Source: Pseudomonas sp. Bc-h
GTDB taxonomy: Bacteria; Pseudomonadota; Gammaproteobacteria; Pseudomonadales; Pseudomonadaceae
Assembly (NCBI RefSeq): GCF_002080045.1
Contig: NZ_MUIN01000004.1
Location: forward strand, 62,146 to 126,145
DNA: 64,000 nucleotides
Reading direction: 5' to 3'
The position numbers were made by a program, and so were the translations under genes. Each line of letters opens with the position of its first letter. The first letter of the stretch is position 1. Below are positions 43,522 through 53,615 of this stretch, in pieces. The notes beneath the pieces were generated by a model. The model was not told the origin of the DNA. It did no database searches and saw only the letters and a program-made list of their open reading frames with translations.

Positions 43522-45450
43522 ATGAAACGCTTAGAAGAAAACCAGTCCACCGACCTTGAAACCCTGGTGCAGGAGAACAGCGGCGGCCTGACCCGCCGAC
43601 GCTTTATCAGCGCAGGCGCCCTGTGCGGTGCCGCGATGTTCCTGGGTGGCAACCTGCTCAGCCGCAGCGTAATGGCTGCCAGTGTCAGCGCGGGTAACAG
43701 CACGCTACTCGGCTTCGACAGCATCTCCTCCTCCACGGCCGACGCGATCGCGCTTCCACCGGGCTACAAGTCTTCGGTACTCATCAGCTGGGGTCAGCCG
43801 CTTCACGCCAACGGCCCGGCCTTCGACCCGAGCGGCAAAGGAACGGCGAAGGCGCAGGAGCTGCAGTTCGGCGACAACAACGACGGCATGAGCCTGTTCA
43901 CTTTTCCCGACGACGACGCTGACAACTCCAGCCGCGCGCTGATGGCGATCAACAACGAATACACCAACTACCGTTACTTGTTCGATCACGGCAAGGACCC
44001 GCAATCCGCCGAGGATGTGCACAAGGCTTTGGCCAGCGAAGGCGTTTCAGTGATCGAGGTGAAGCGCGACGGCGGTCAGTGGAAATTCGTCCAGGGCTCC
44101 AGGTACAACCGGCGCATTCACGGTAATTCGCCAATTCACCTGAGCGGCCCGGCAGCTGGCCATGAATGGCTGAAAACCGCTGCAGACAAGACCGGTAAAA
44201 ACGTGCTCGGCACCTTCCAGAACTGCGCCAATGGCAAGACGCCATGGCGCACTTATCTGACGTGCGAAGAGAACTTCACTGACTGCTTCGGCAGCAGCGA
44301 TCCCGCACAGTCATTCGATGCTGCCGCCAAGCGTTACGGCGCGGTCGCGACCAGCAAGGAAGTGAACTGGCACCCGCACGATCCGCGATTCGACTTCGCG
44401 AAGAACCCCAATGAATTCAACCGCCACGGCTGGGTGGTGGAAATCGACCCGTTCGACCCGAAGTCCACGCCGGTCAAGCGCACAGCCCTGGGCCGCTTCA
44501 AGCATGAAAACGCGGCGATCACCGAGACCAAAGACGGTCGCGTTGTGGTGTACATGGGCGATGACGAACGCGGCGAGTTCATCTACAAGTTCATCAGCCG
44601 CGACAAGGTCGATCACAAGAATCCGAAAGCCAACCGCGACATCCTCGACCACGGCACGCTGTACGTAGCGCAGTTCGACAGCGGCGACAGCCACCCGGAT
44701 CACCCGAAGGGCCAGGGCAAGTGGATCGAACTGACCCACGGCAAAAACGGCATCGATGCCTCTAACGGGTTTGCCAACCAGGCAGAAGTGTTGATTCATG
44801 CGCGCATTGCGGCGAGCGTCGTCAAGGCCACGCGCATGGACCGCCCGGAATGGATCGTGGTCAGTCCGAAAGATGGTCAGGTCTATTGCACGCTGACCAA
44901 CAACGCCAAGCGCGGCGAGGACGGCCAGCCAGTAGGAGGCCCGAACCCTCGGGCGAAAAATCAGTACGGGCAGATTCTGCGCTGGCAGGAAACGGGCTCC
45001 GACGCAGCGTCCATGGCGTTCGCCTGGGATCTGTTCGTGGTCGCGGGAAATCCGGGCGTGCATGCCGGCACACCTCAAGGCGGATCGAGCAACATCACCC
45101 CGCAGAACATGTTCAACAGTCCGGACGGCCTGGGTTTCGACAAGGCTGGACGGCTGTGGATTCTCACTGATGGCGACTATTCGAACGCAGGTGATTTCGC
45201 CGGAATGGGCAACAATCAGATGCTTTGCGCCGATCCGGCCAGTGGCGAAATTCGTCGATTCATGGTCGGGCCGGTAGACTGTGAAGTCACCGGCATCAGT
45301 TTCGCGCCGGACCAGAAAGCGCTGTTCGTGGGCATTCAGCATCCGGGTGAGAAAGGCGGCTCGACCTTTCCCGAGCATTTGCCCAGCGGCAAGCCGAGGT
45401 CTTCGGTGATGGTGATTACCCGGGAAGATGGTGGCGTGATCGGCGCCTGA
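43522..45450 (+). CDS. phoX: PhoX-family alkaline phosphatase with Tat signal
   Basis: A 642-residue secreted phosphatase that needs calcium and iron. The Tat leader is GLTRRRFISAGALCGAAMFL (residues of about 29-48). The PhoX/DUF839 beta-propeller follows, with CANGKTPWRTYLTCEENFTD and LGRFKHENAAITETKDGRV, which contribute metal and phosphate ligands. AGGAAG before ATG 43522 sets the start. It is probably monocistronic between modE and srkA. I saw no clear Pho box in the short upstream gap. Confidence 0.93.
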   Translation: MKRLEENQSTDLETLVQENSGGLTRRRFISAGALCGAAMFLGGNLLSRSVMAASVSAGNSTLLGFDSISSSTADAIALPPGYKSSVLISWGQPLHANGPAFDPSGKGTAKAQELQFGDNNDGMSLFTFPDDDADNSSRALMAINNEYTNYRYLFDHGKDPQSAEDVHKALASEGVSVIEVKRDGGQWKFVQGSRYNRRIHGNSPIHLSGPAAGHEWLKTAADKTGKNVLGTFQNCANGKTPWRTYLTCEENFTDCFGSSDPAQSFDAAAKRYGAVATSKEVNWHPHDPRFDFAKNPNEFNRHGWVVEIDPFDPKSTPVKRTALGRFKHENAAITETKDGRVVVYMGDDERGEFIYKFISRDKVDHKNPKANRDILDHGTLYVAQFDSGDSHPDHPKGQGKWIELTHGKNGIDASNGFANQAEVLIHARIAASVVKATRMDRPEWIVVSPKDGQVYCTLTNNAKRGEDGQPVGGPNPRAKNQYGQILRWQETGSDAASMAFAWDLFVVAGNPGVHAGTPQGGSSNITPQNMFNSPDGLGFDKAGRLWILTDGDYSNAGDFAGMGNNQMLCADPASGEIRRFMVGPVDCEVTGISFAPDQKALFVGIQHPGEKGGSTFPEHLPSGKPRSSVMVITREDGGVIGA

Positions 45451-45471
45451 TTTTTCAATGGAGCCCCTTCG

Positions 45472-45543
45472 CTGCACCAGTCCGGCTTGTCGGCGGTGAC
45501 ATTCTCAGGATCACAACCGCCGGCAAGCCGGATTGGGACAGGG
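45472..45543. repeat. REP-type inverted pair (TGTAGCAGTCCGGC family, copy 4)
   Basis: The arms CTGCACCAGTCCGGCTTGTC and GGCAAGCCGGATTGGGACAG are near reverse complements, about 20 bases after the phoX stop. Confidence 0.83.
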
Positions 45544-45652
45544 GTTTGTCGGGCCGCTGCCCCATCTCCCGACAATCCATTGGTCTCATTTCTCTTGCTC
45601 TGCGTTACCATGACTGGCCCGACGCGGCAGCCTGCCGCGCGCAGGAGTACGC

Positions 45653-46627
45653 ATGGCCCACCCGTTCGCAACACTCACACCTGACCTTGTGCTGGACGCC
45701 GTCGAGAGCATCGGCTTCGTCAGCGACGCCCGGATTCTCGCGCTCAACAGCTACGAGAACCGCGTCTATCAGGTCGGCATCGACGAAAGCCAGCCGCTGA
45801 TCGCCAAGTTCTACCGGCCCAATCGCTGGACCACCGAAGCCATCCTCGAGGAACACAGCTTCACCGCCGAGCTTGCCGAGGTGGAGATTCCGGTAGTCGC
45901 GCCACTTGTACACAACGGCCAGACTCTGTTCGAACACGCGGGCTTTCGCTTCACACTGTTCCCCCGTCGTGGCGGCCGCGCGCCAGAGCCGGGCAATCTC
46001 GATCAGCTGTACCGCCTGGGCCAGTTGCTCGGGCGCATTCATGCCGTGGGCGCGACTCGCCCTTTCGAGCATCGCGAAGCGTTAGGCGTGAAAAATTTCG
46101 GCCACGACTCGCTCAATTACCTGCTGGAAAACGACGTCATCCCCCGCAGCCTGCTGCCCGCCTACGAGTCGGTCGCCAAGGATCTGCTCAAGCGCGTCGA
46201 AGATGCCTACGCCGCCACCCCTCACCAGAACATCCGCATGCACGGGGACTGCCACCCCGGCAACATGATGACCCGCGATGAGATCTTCCACATCGTCGAC
46301 CTCGATGACTGCCGCATGGGGCCGGCGGTTCAGGACATCTGGATGATGCTGGCAGGTGATCGTCAGGAGTGTCTGAGTCAGTTGTCGGAATTGATGGACG
46401 GCTACAACGAATTCCACGATTTCGACCCTCGTGAACTGGCGTTGATCGAACCTCTGCGCGCCTTGCGCCTGCTGCATTACAGCGCCTGGCTCGCACGTCG
46501 CTGGGATGACCCGGCGTTCCCGCACAGCTTCTCCTGGTTCGGCACCGAGCGTTATTGGGGCGATCAGGTGCTGGCGCTGCGTGAACAAATGGCCGCGCTT
46601 AATGAGGAACCGTTGAAGCTGTTTTGA
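45653..46627 (+). CDS. srkA: Stress response kinase A (YihE/SrkA)
   Basis: A 324-residue aminoglycoside-phosphotransferase-fold Ser/Thr kinase. The catalytic loop is RMHGDCHPGNMM near residue 200, and the metal Asp is in IVDLDDCRMGP near 217. The N-lobe lysine is probably in LIAKFYRP. In E. coli it protects against stress-induced death through the MazEF and Cpx contexts. Length and start match the family. Confidence 0.92.
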   Translation: MAHPFATLTPDLVLDAVESIGFVSDARILALNSYENRVYQVGIDESQPLIAKFYRPNRWTTEAILEEHSFTAELAEVEIPVVAPLVHNGQTLFEHAGFRFTLFPRRGGRAPEPGNLDQLYRLGQLLGRIHAVGATRPFEHREALGVKNFGHDSLNYLLENDVIPRSLLPAYESVAKDLLKRVEDAYAATPHQNIRMHGDCHPGNMMTRDEIFHIVDLDDCRMGPAVQDIWMMLAGDRQECLSQLSELMDGYNEFHDFDPRELALIEPLRALRLLHYSAWLARRWDDPAFPHSFSWFGTERYWGDQVLALREQMAALNEEPLKLF

Positions 46628-46640
46628 AATTGCCCGCAAG

Positions 46641-46713
46641 CCCTGTAGCACTCAGGCTTGCCGGCGGTGACCTTCTCAAGATCGCTGCCGCCGGCCAGCC
46701 GGACTGCTACAGA
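46641..46713. repeat. REP-type inverted pair (TGTAGCAGTCCGGC family, copy 5)
   Basis: The arms CCTGTAGCACTCAGGCTTGC and GGCCAGCCGGACTGCTACAG are near reverse complements. It lies between srkA and rarD, 14 bases after the srkA stop. Confidence 0.85.
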
Positions 46714-46765
46714 AGTACCGCCCCTCACACCAGAACACACAAAAAAACTTGCCGAAGGACCACCC

Positions 46766-47659
46766 ATGCAAGCTGCCAACCCGCGTCGCGGGTACATTCT
46801 GGGCCTGAGCGCCTACATCATCTGGGGACTGTTCCCGATATATTTCAAGCTGCTCTCCTCAGTCCCGGCGCTGGAGATCATCGTCAACCGTGCCATCTGG
46901 TCAGCGATCTCCGGCTCTCTGCTACTGCTGGTGTGGAAGCATCCGGGTTGGTGGCGTGAGCTGCGTGACAACCCACAGCGTCTGGCGATTCTGGCAGGTA
47001 GCGGCACATTGATCGCCGCCAATTGGCTGATCTACGTGTGGGCGGTGAACAACAACCACATGGTCGAGGCGAGCCTGGGTTATTTCATCAACCCGCTGAT
47101 CAACGTGATGCTCGGCATGGTTCTGCTGCGTGAGCGGCTGCGCCCGTTGCAGTGGGTCGCGGTGATCCTCGCGCTGATCGGCGTTGCACAGCAGGTCTGG
47201 CAAGTCGGCAGCTTGCCCTGGATCTCGCTGGCGCTGGCGTTCAGCTTCGGTTTCTACGGGCTGATCCGCAAACAGGCACCCGTCGCGGCACTGCCGGGGT
47301 TGGTGGTGGAGACCTGGATTCTGGTGCCATTGGCGATTGGCTGGCTGCTGTTCAACCCTATGGCCCATAGCGCGCAACCGGAATTCTGGACCACTTCGGA
47401 GGCGATCTGGCTGGCGATGGCAGGCCCGGTAACACTCGTGCCGCTGGTTTGTTTCAATGCAGCAGCCCGACACCTGCCCTACGCCACACTGGGCTTTCTG
47501 CAGTACATCGCACCGACGCTGGTGCTGTCGCTGGCGGTGCTGATGTTCGGCGAGCACATGCCTTCCGCCACGTTGGTGACCTTCGTATTCATCTGGGTGG
47601 GTCTGATCATCTACACCATCGACGGCTGGCTGGCGATGAAACGCCGCGCCGAGCGTTGA
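46766..47659 (+). CDS. rarD: RarD-type EamA-family transporter
   Basis: A 297-residue inner-membrane protein with ten hydrophobic segments and the RarD start GYILGLSAYIIWGLFPIYFK, then EIIVNRAIWSA. The second half has TVAPTLV-like PTLVLSLAVLMFGE. The substrate is unknown; the name comes from chloramphenicol sensitivity work. AAGGA precedes ATG 46766. An upstream in-frame start at 46658 lies inside the REP element and is rejected. Confidence 0.9.
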   Translation: MQAANPRRGYILGLSAYIIWGLFPIYFKLLSSVPALEIIVNRAIWSAISGSLLLLVWKHPGWWRELRDNPQRLAILAGSGTLIAANWLIYVWAVNNNHMVEASLGYFINPLINVMLGMVLLRERLRPLQWVAVILALIGVAQQVWQVGSLPWISLALAFSFGFYGLIRKQAPVAALPGLVVETWILVPLAIGWLLFNPMAHSAQPEFWTTSEAIWLAMAGPVTLVPLVCFNAAARHLPYATLGFLQYIAPTLVLSLAVLMFGEHMPSATLVTFVFIWVGLIIYTIDGWLAMKRRAER

Positions 47660-47712
47660 TCAAAAAACGCACAACTGCTGACAAGCCACGATAAGCGTGG
47701 CCTGCAGCAGTT
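47660..47712 (-). terminator. Compound hairpin terminator of gcvR
   Basis: Outer arms AACTGCTG / CAGCAGTT and inner arms GCCACG / CGTGGC. On the minus strand the structure is followed a few bases later by GTTTTTTG. It is between the convergent rarD and gcvR genes. Confidence 0.55.
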
Positions 47713-47756
47713 CTCGCGCAGCTTGAGTTGCGTCAGATAAGCCCTGTCTCTGCGGA

Positions 47757-48275
47757 TTACTCATCCGTTTTGAGTTTCAACTCCACCATCAGATCGTCAG
47801 CTAGGGTTTCGAGACGCTTCTGCAACACATCCAGCGAGAGCGTCAGCGGCAACCCCAGCAACGCATTGGCACGGAAAAGCGGCTCACTGCTCATGGGCGC
47901 AGGTTCGACGTTGGTCACCAGTTGCTCGACATTGACCCCTTGTTCGGTCAGAAGGCGCGTCACGTCCCGCACGATTCCCGGCCGATCGTTGCCCACCAGT
48001 TCCATGCTGATCGGTTTCCAGCTGCACGATGCTTCAAGACCGATTTCCGCAAACTGCACACGAATGCCATGGGTCGACAAACCTTGCAGGGCGTCCCTCA
48101 ACTCGGTGTGGGCCTCGGCGGGAACGCCTATCCGAAGAATCCCGGCAAACTGCCCGGCCATGTGAGTCATGCGGCTTTCCAGCCAATTGCCACCGTGATT
48201 TGCAATGCACGATGCGATCTGTTCGACCTGCCCCGGTTTGTCGGGGGCAAATACGGTGACGATAAGATGGTCCAC
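47757..48275 (-). CDS. gcvR: Glycine cleavage system repressor GcvR-like (double ACT domain)
   Basis: A 172-residue protein made of two ACT domains: DHLIVTVFAPDKPGQVEQIA at the start and SMELVGNDRPGIVRDVTRLL near residue 93. In E. coli GcvR binds GcvA and blocks activation of gcvTHP when glycine is low. GTG 48275 is chosen because AAAAAAGGAG lies six bases before it; longer readings from upstream ATGs have no family support. No gcv genes are nearby. Confidence 0.87.
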   Translation of the reverse strand: MDHLIVTVFAPDKPGQVEQIASCIANHGGNWLESRMTHMAGQFAGILRIGVPAEAHTELRDALQGLSTHGIRVQFAEIGLEASCSWKPISMELVGNDRPGIVRDVTRLLTEQGVNVEQLVTNVEPAPMSSEPLFRANALLGLPLTLSLDVLQKRLETLADDLMVELKLKTDE

Positions 48276-48755
48276 GGTCGACTCCTTTTTTTGCATGTCC
48301 GCAGGCGGGATGGCGGCACCTGCGCGGCTGTCGGGCAAGTATAGGCAAGGGTCGGTCGAGCGCCCGACTGCTTCCACGAGAAACAATATGTGTACTATTT
48401 CCACAATTCTCTGGAACAATTCACTGTTTTTTTGAGAACATCCGTAACCCCGACGTGACTCATTGTGAAAAACCAGTCGATCGGTGACATATTCAGTCTG
48501 ATTTTCACACCGCGACTCATCATGTAGTATTCCGCCGCGTTCACTACATAACGTTGGACAGATGCCTGACTGTGCATCGCCGCTCGTTGAAACCTGTTCC
48601 GCAAAGCGCACAACGCCTTTCCTTCAGGTCCTCCCGGCCCCGGCCCAGCCGCCAACCATGGCAAGATCTGGCAAGGGTGAGCAGCGATGTCGATGGCTTT
48701 AACAAGAGAGCGCTCGAGATTGAAGCGCAGATAGCTGAGCAGAGTGAGGCAAGCA
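48276..48755. other. 480-base intergenic region between divergent gcvR and glcB
   Basis: It holds the promoters of both genes. The only structures seen are TGTGAAAA (48464-48471) / TTTTCACA (48502-48509), an exact inverted octamer over a 30-base spacer, and a T7 tract near 48427. Short open frames here lack SD sites and family matches. The leader before glcB is long, so a small RNA or a second promoter cannot be excluded. Confidence 0.4.
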
Positions 48756-50933
48756 ATGACTGAACACGTTCAAGTCGGTGGCCTTAAGGTCGCCAAAGTC
48801 CTGCTGGATTTCGTGAACAACGAAGCCCTTCCTGAAACCGGTGTTGAAGCCGCCGCTTTCTGGGCCGGTGCCGACAAGCTGATCCACGAGCTGGCGCCGA
48901 AGAACAAAGCCCTACTCGCCAAACGTGACGACTTCCAGGCGCGCATCGATGCCTGGCACCAGTCCAATGCCGGCAAGGCCCACGACGCCGCCGCATACAA
49001 AGCTTTCCTGCAGGAAATCGGTTATCTGCTGCCAGAAGCGGCGGACTTCCAGGTCACGACGCAAAACGTTGATGAAGAAATCGCTCGCATGGCCGGCCCG
49101 CAGCTGGTCGTGCCTGTAATGAACGCCCGTTTCGCCCTCAACGCTTCGAATGCCCGCTGGGGCTCGCTGTACGACGCGCTGTACGGCACCGATGCCATCA
49201 GCGAAGAAGGCGGCGCGGAAAAGGGCAAAGGCTATAACAAGGTTCGCGGCGACAAGGTCATTGCCTTCGCTCGTGCATTCCTCGACGAAGCCGCGCCACT
49301 GGCCGCTGGCTCCCATGTCGATTCCACCAGTTACAAAATCGTCGATGGCCTGCTGATCGTCGGTCTCAAGGGCGGCAGCAATACCGGCCTGCGTGACGAT
49401 GCGCAATTGATCGGCTTCCAGGGTGATGCCTCGGCACCCACCGCGATCCTGCTCAAACACAACGGCTTGCACTTCGAAATCCAGATCGACGCCTCCAGCC
49501 CTGTCGGCCAGACCGATGCCGCAGGCGTCAAAGACGTGCTGATGGAAGCGGCACTGACCACCATCATGGACTGCGAAGACTCCATCGCAGCGGTCGATGC
49601 CGACGACAAGGTCGTGGTCTACCGCAACTGGCTGGGCCTGATGAAGGGCGACCTGTCCGAGGAAGTCTCCAAGGGCGGTTCGAGCTTCACCCGCACCATG
49701 AACCCGGACCGCGTGTACACCTCGCCTAAGGGTGAGCCAGTGACGCTGCACGGTCGTTCGCTGCTGTTCGTGCGTAACGTCGGCCACCTGATGACCATCG
49801 ACGCAATCCTGGACAACCAGGGCAATGAGGTGCCGGAAGGCATTCTCGACGGTCTGGTGACCAGCCTCGCGGCGATCCACAACCTCAAGGGCAACACGTC
49901 GCGCGCCAACAGCCGCGCCGGCTCCATGTACATCGTCAAACCGAAGATGCACGGCCCGGAAGAAGTGGCGTTCACCAACGAGCTGTTCGGTCGGATCGAA
50001 GAAGTCCTGAACCTGCCGCGCAACACGCTGAAGGTCGGGATCATGGACGAGGAACGTCGCACGACGATCAACCTCAAGGCCTGTATCAAGGCGGCGAGCG
50101 AACGCGTGGTGTTCATCAACACCGGCTTCCTGGACCGCACCGGCGATGAAATCCACACCTCCATGGAAGCAGGCCCGGTCGTGCGCAAGGCGCAGATGAA
50201 GGCTGAGAAGTGGATCGGCGCGTACGAAAACTCCAACGTCGATATCGGCCTGAAATGCGGGCTGCAAGGCCGTGCCCAGATCGGTAAAGGCATGTGGGCA
50301 ATGCCTGACCTGATGGCCGCAATGCTCGAACAGAAAATCGCTCACCCGCTGGCAGGCGCCAACACTGCGTGGGTGCCGTCGCCGACTGCGGCTGCTCTGC
50401 ATGCGCTGCACTATCACAAGGTCGACGTGTTCGCCCGTCAGGCTGAACTGGCTCAACGCGCAGCGGCGTCGGTCGATGACATCCTGACCATTCCACTCGC
50501 GCCGAACACCAACTGGACGCCTGAGGAAATCCAGAACGAACTGGACAACAACTCCCAGGGCATCCTCGGCTACGTGGTGCGCTGGATCGATCAGGGTGTG
50601 GGTTGCTCGAAGGTGCCGGACATCAATGACGTCGGCCTGATGGAAGACCGTGCGACGCTGCGCATTTCCAGTCAGCACATTGCCAACTGGTTGCGCCACG
50701 GCGTGGTCAACGAGCAGCAAGTGATGGATAGCCTCAAGCGCATGGCGCCGGTGGTGGATCGCCAGAATGCCAATGACGCGCTGTATCGCCCTCTGGCGCC
50801 GGACTTCGACAGCAACATCGCCTTCCAGGCGGCGGTCGAACTGGTGATCGAAGGCACCAGGCAGCCTAACGGCTATACCGAGCCGGTGCTGCATCGCCGT
50901 CGTCGTGAGTTCAAGGCAAAGAACGGTCTGTAA
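48756..50933 (+). CDS. glcB: Malate synthase G
   Basis: A 725-residue TIM-barrel enzyme that condenses glyoxylate with acetyl-CoA to malate. Length fits the monomeric G form (about 723). Visible: [17 protein letters not shown] near residue 270, [14 protein letters not shown] with the catalytic Arg near 340, [20 protein letters not shown] (metal Glu region) near 430, and the C-terminal [17 protein letters not shown] near 650. GAGG seven bases before ATG sets the start. It works with isocitrate lyase or glycolate oxidase, neither of which is in this window. Confidence 0.96.
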   Translation: MTEHVQVGGLKVAKVLLDFVNNEALPETGVEAAAFWAGADKLIHELAPKNKALLAKRDDFQARIDAWHQSNAGKAHDAAAYKAFLQEIGYLLPEAADFQVTTQNVDEEIARMAGPQLVVPVMNARFALNASNARWGSLYDALYGTDAISEEGGAEKGKGYNKVRGDKVIAFARAFLDEAAPLAAGSHVDSTSYKIVDGLLIVGLKGGSNTGLRDDAQLIGFQGDASAPTAILLKHNGLHFEIQIDASSPVGQTDAAGVKDVLMEAALTTIMDCEDSIAAVDADDKVVVYRNWLGLMKGDLSEEVSKGGSSFTRTMNPDRVYTSPKGEPVTLHGRSLLFVRNVGHLMTIDAILDNQGNEVPEGILDGLVTSLAAIHNLKGNTSRANSRAGSMYIVKPKMHGPEEVAFTNELFGRIEEVLNLPRNTLKVGIMDEERRTTINLKACIKAASERVVFINTGFLDRTGDEIHTSMEAGPVVRKAQMKAEKWIGAYENSNVDIGLKCGLQGRAQIGKGMWAMPDLMAAMLEQKIAHPLAGANTAWVPSPTAAALHALHYHKVDVFARQAELAQRAAASVDDILTIPLAPNTNWTPEEIQNELDNNSQGILGYVVRWIDQGVGCSKVPDINDVGLMEDRATLRISSQHIANWLRHGVVNEQQVMDSLKRMAPVVDRQNANDALYRPLAPDFDSNIAFQAAVELVIEGTRQPNGYTEPVLHRRRREFKAKNGL

Positions 50934-50948
50934 AAAGCCCCGTTGAAC

Positions 50949-50986
50949 AAAAAGGCGGTGTGTCCCACGACACACCGCCTTTTTTG
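50949..50986. terminator. Strong bidirectional terminator between glcB and the response regulator
   Basis: GGCGGTGTGTC / GACACACCGCC is a perfect 11-base stem around CCAC, flanked by A5 and T6 tracts, so it works on both strands. It is two bases from the minus-strand stop. Confidence 0.93.
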
Positions 50987-50987
50987 T

Positions 50988-51434
50988 TTAGCTCATCCCC
51001 AATTCCCGCTTCACCAGCCTTAACAACTGCTTGGTGTTGATCGGCTTGAGCAGAAAGTCCACCACGCTCAAATGCATCGCATCGATGGCATCGCGGACAT
51101 GCGCATCGCCCGACACGATAATGATCGGCAGCGCTGCACGGTCCGAATCCCGCACTTGCCGGATCAGATCCAGACCATCGCACGGCGCCATGCGCAAATC
51201 GGTGATCAGCAACGCGATGGAAGGCCGAGTCTGCAGCAGATGCATCGCGCTGGTACCGCCTGCAGCCGTAATGCAGCTGATGTCGTTGAGACTGAGGATT
51301 TCGGCCAATATTTCCCGCGCATCCTTGTCATCGTCGACGATCAGCACCCGTTGTGGCGATTGCGATGGAGGCGCCAGCATCACCTCATTGAGGGCTTCGC
51401 GCTCTTCATCACTCAAAATGTCGTGATCGAACAT
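50988..51434 (-). CDS. Single-domain response regulator
   Basis: A 148-residue protein with an N-terminal acidic lead of about 27 residues and one receiver domain. Asp34-36 form the metal pocket (LIVDDDKD), Asp79 in LITDLRM is the phosphate acceptor, Ser in IIIVSGDAH and Lys in FLLKPIN complete the site. No output domain is present. No histidine kinase is near; the partner is unknown. The start MFDHDI is preferred over a longer in-frame reading to 51512. Confidence 0.9.
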   Translation of the reverse strand: MFDHDILSDEEREALNEVMLAPPSQSPQRVLIVDDDKDAREILAEILSLNDISCITAAGGTSAMHLLQTRPSIALLITDLRMAPCDGLDLIRQVRDSDRAALPIIIVSGDAHVRDAIDAMHLSVVDFLLKPINTKQLLRLVKRELGMS

Positions 51435-51670
51435 ACCCGTCTCATCTTCCTGTCGACTCCCATTCTGACAGCGCAAACAGACTGAATACGCTGCACGCTT
51501 TGTCGGCTTCATGCCAGGGCTTGAACCCTACGCAGGAGAGGCGCCGATACGGTATTGATCCCCTCCTTCGATGCTGTCCTGCGGCTCTCTCGTCACCTAA
51601 GACTTACGTCCAATGGGCACTGCCCGATAAGCGGTCGACCATGGAGCCATAAAAACAAGTGGTACCGGTC

Positions 51671-53605
51671 ATGAGCAAAGCGGACGCTTTTACCCAGGCA
51701 GGAAAAACAGCCGTGTTGCAGAACATCCACGGCACGATGCAATTCCTGCAGAAATTCCCGCCATTCAATCAGATGGAGAATGCCCATCTCGCCTATCTGG
51801 TCGAACAATGCCAGCTGCGTTTCTACGCTACGGATGAGAGCATCATCAAGCCTGGCGATGGGCCAGTAGAGCATTTTTATATCGTCAAACAGGGGCGCGT
51901 CGTTGGCGAGCGACCTCATTCGGCCAAAGGCGGCACTGAAACCACGTTCGAAATCACCACTGGCGAATGCTTTCCTCTTGCAGCGCTACTGGGCGAGCGC
52001 GCCACCCGCACCGAGCATCTGGCGGCCGAAGATACGTTTTGCCTGCAACTTAACAAGCAGGCGTTCATCAAACTGTTCGCGCTCTCCAGCAGCTTCCGCG
52101 ACTTCGCCCTGCGCGGGGTCAGCAGCCTGCTGGAACAGGTCAATCAGCAAGTAAAGCAGAAGGCGGTTGAAACACTTGGCACCCAGTATTCGCTGAACAC
52201 TCGCCTAGGCGAACTGGCCATGCGTCACCCGGTGACCTGTTCGCCGGAAACGCCCCTGCGCGAAGCCGTCAAACAGATGGACGAGCAGCAGGTGGGCAGC
52301 ATCGTGATCGTCGATGAAGCCAAGGCGCCGCTGGGTATTTTCACGCTCCGCGATCTGCGCCAGGTGGTCGCCGATGTGAATGCCGATTTCGGGCAGCCGA
52401 TCCGGCACAGCATGATTCAGGCACCTTTCTATCTCAGCCCTGATGCCAGCGCATTCGATGCAGCCATCGCCATGACCGAACGGCACATCGCACACGTCTG
52501 CCTGGTCAAGGATCAGCGCTTGTGCGGCGTGGTGTCCGAGCGTGATCTTTTCTCGCTGCAACGCGTGGATCTGGTGCACCTGGCCCGGACCATTCGTAGC
52601 GCCCCACGCATCGATTCCCTGAGCAACATGCGTGGAGACATCGTGCAACTGGTGGACCGCATGCTGGCCCATGGCGCGTCTTCTACGCAGATCACCCAGA
52701 TCATCACCCTGCTCAACGATCACATGGTCTGCCGCGTGATCGAACTGGTGCTGGAAGAACGCGGAGATCCCGGCATCCCGTTCAGCTGGCTGTGCTTTGG
52801 CAGCGAGGGCCGTCGCGAGCAGACGCTTTATACCGATCAGGACAACGGCATCCTGTTCGAAGCCAAGGACGCCGCTGAGGCTGCCGAAACCCGCGGCCGA
52901 CTGCTGCCCATCGCCGAGCGTATCAATCAGGGTCTGGCGCTGTGCGGTTTCGCGCTGTGCAAGGGCGGGATCATGGCGAGCAATCCCGAACTGTGCCTGT
53001 CGCGGGTCGAATGGGCGCGGCGCTTTGGCTCGTTCATTCGCGAGGCGACCCCGGAAAACCTGCTGTCTTCCAGCATCTATTTCGACCTGCGAGTAGTGTG
53101 GGGCGACGAAACCGGCGGCGAACAGTTGCGCCAGAGTATTCTGGCGCAGGTCGCCGACAACAAATTGTTCCAGCGCATGATGGCCGACAACGCTCTGCGC
53201 CAGCGCCCGCCGGTGGGGCGGTTCAAGGATTTTTTGGTAGCGCGCAAAGGCAGCGAAAAGGACACGCTCGACCTCAAGACCCAAGGCCTGACGCCTTTCG
53301 TTGACGGTGCTCGACTATTGGCGCTGGCCAATGGCGTGGCGGCGAACAACACCCTGGAACGCCTGCGCCAGCTGGTGACCAAAGAAGTCATCGACCCACT
53401 GGATGGCGCAGCCTACGAAGAGGCCTACCACTTCATCCAGCAGACCCGCATGCAACAGCATCAACAACAGAGCCGGCAGAATCTGCCCTACTCCAATCGC
53501 ATCGATCCTGATGTGCTTAACCATCTGGATCGGCGGATTCTCCGCGAGTCGTTCCGCCAGGCCCAGCGCCTGCAAACCAGCCTGACCGTGCGTTATCAAC
53601 TTTAA
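51671..53605 (+). CDS. cNMP-binding / CBS pair / DUF294 nucleotidyltransferase-like protein
   Basis: A 644-residue multidomain cytoplasmic protein. A cyclic-nucleotide-binding fold lies at about 30-150 (IIKPGDGPVEHFYIVKQGRV), a CBS pair at about 175-300 (VGSIVIVDEAKAPLGIFTLR, CGVVSERDLF), a DUF294 nucleotidyltransferase at about 330-470 with GSEGRREQTLYTDQDNG, and a DUF294 C-terminal helical domain to the end. The G-S-x-G-R-x-E and D-x-D residues are intact, suggesting nucleotide transfer like GlnD, but target and ligand are not known. The exonuclease gene follows ten bases after the stop. Confidence 0.9.
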   Translation: MSKADAFTQAGKTAVLQNIHGTMQFLQKFPPFNQMENAHLAYLVEQCQLRFYATDESIIKPGDGPVEHFYIVKQGRVVGERPHSAKGGTETTFEITTGECFPLAALLGERATRTEHLAAEDTFCLQLNKQAFIKLFALSSSFRDFALRGVSSLLEQVNQQVKQKAVETLGTQYSLNTRLGELAMRHPVTCSPETPLREAVKQMDEQQVGSIVIVDEAKAPLGIFTLRDLRQVVADVNADFGQPIRHSMIQAPFYLSPDASAFDAAIAMTERHIAHVCLVKDQRLCGVVSERDLFSLQRVDLVHLARTIRSAPRIDSLSNMRGDIVQLVDRMLAHGASSTQITQIITLLNDHMVCRVIELVLEERGDPGIPFSWLCFGSEGRREQTLYTDQDNGILFEAKDAAEAAETRGRLLPIAERINQGLALCGFALCKGGIMASNPELCLSRVEWARRFGSFIREATPENLLSSSIYFDLRVVWGDETGGEQLRQSILAQVADNKLFQRMMADNALRQRPPVGRFKDFLVARKGSEKDTLDLKTQGLTPFVDGARLLALANGVAANNTLERLRQLVTKEVIDPLDGAAYEEAYHFIQQTRMQQHQQQSRQNLPYSNRIDPDVLNHLDRRILRESFRQAQRLQTSLTVRYQL

Positions 53606-53615
53606 GCGACAGAAC

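Noticed and set aside
48554..48763. 69-residue plus-strand frame before glcB
   Set aside because: It is Arg/Ser-rich without SD and overlaps the glcB start; it is more likely leader sequence.
48912..50975. 687-residue minus-strand open frame
   Set aside because: It is the antisense shadow of glcB and runs through the strong terminator.
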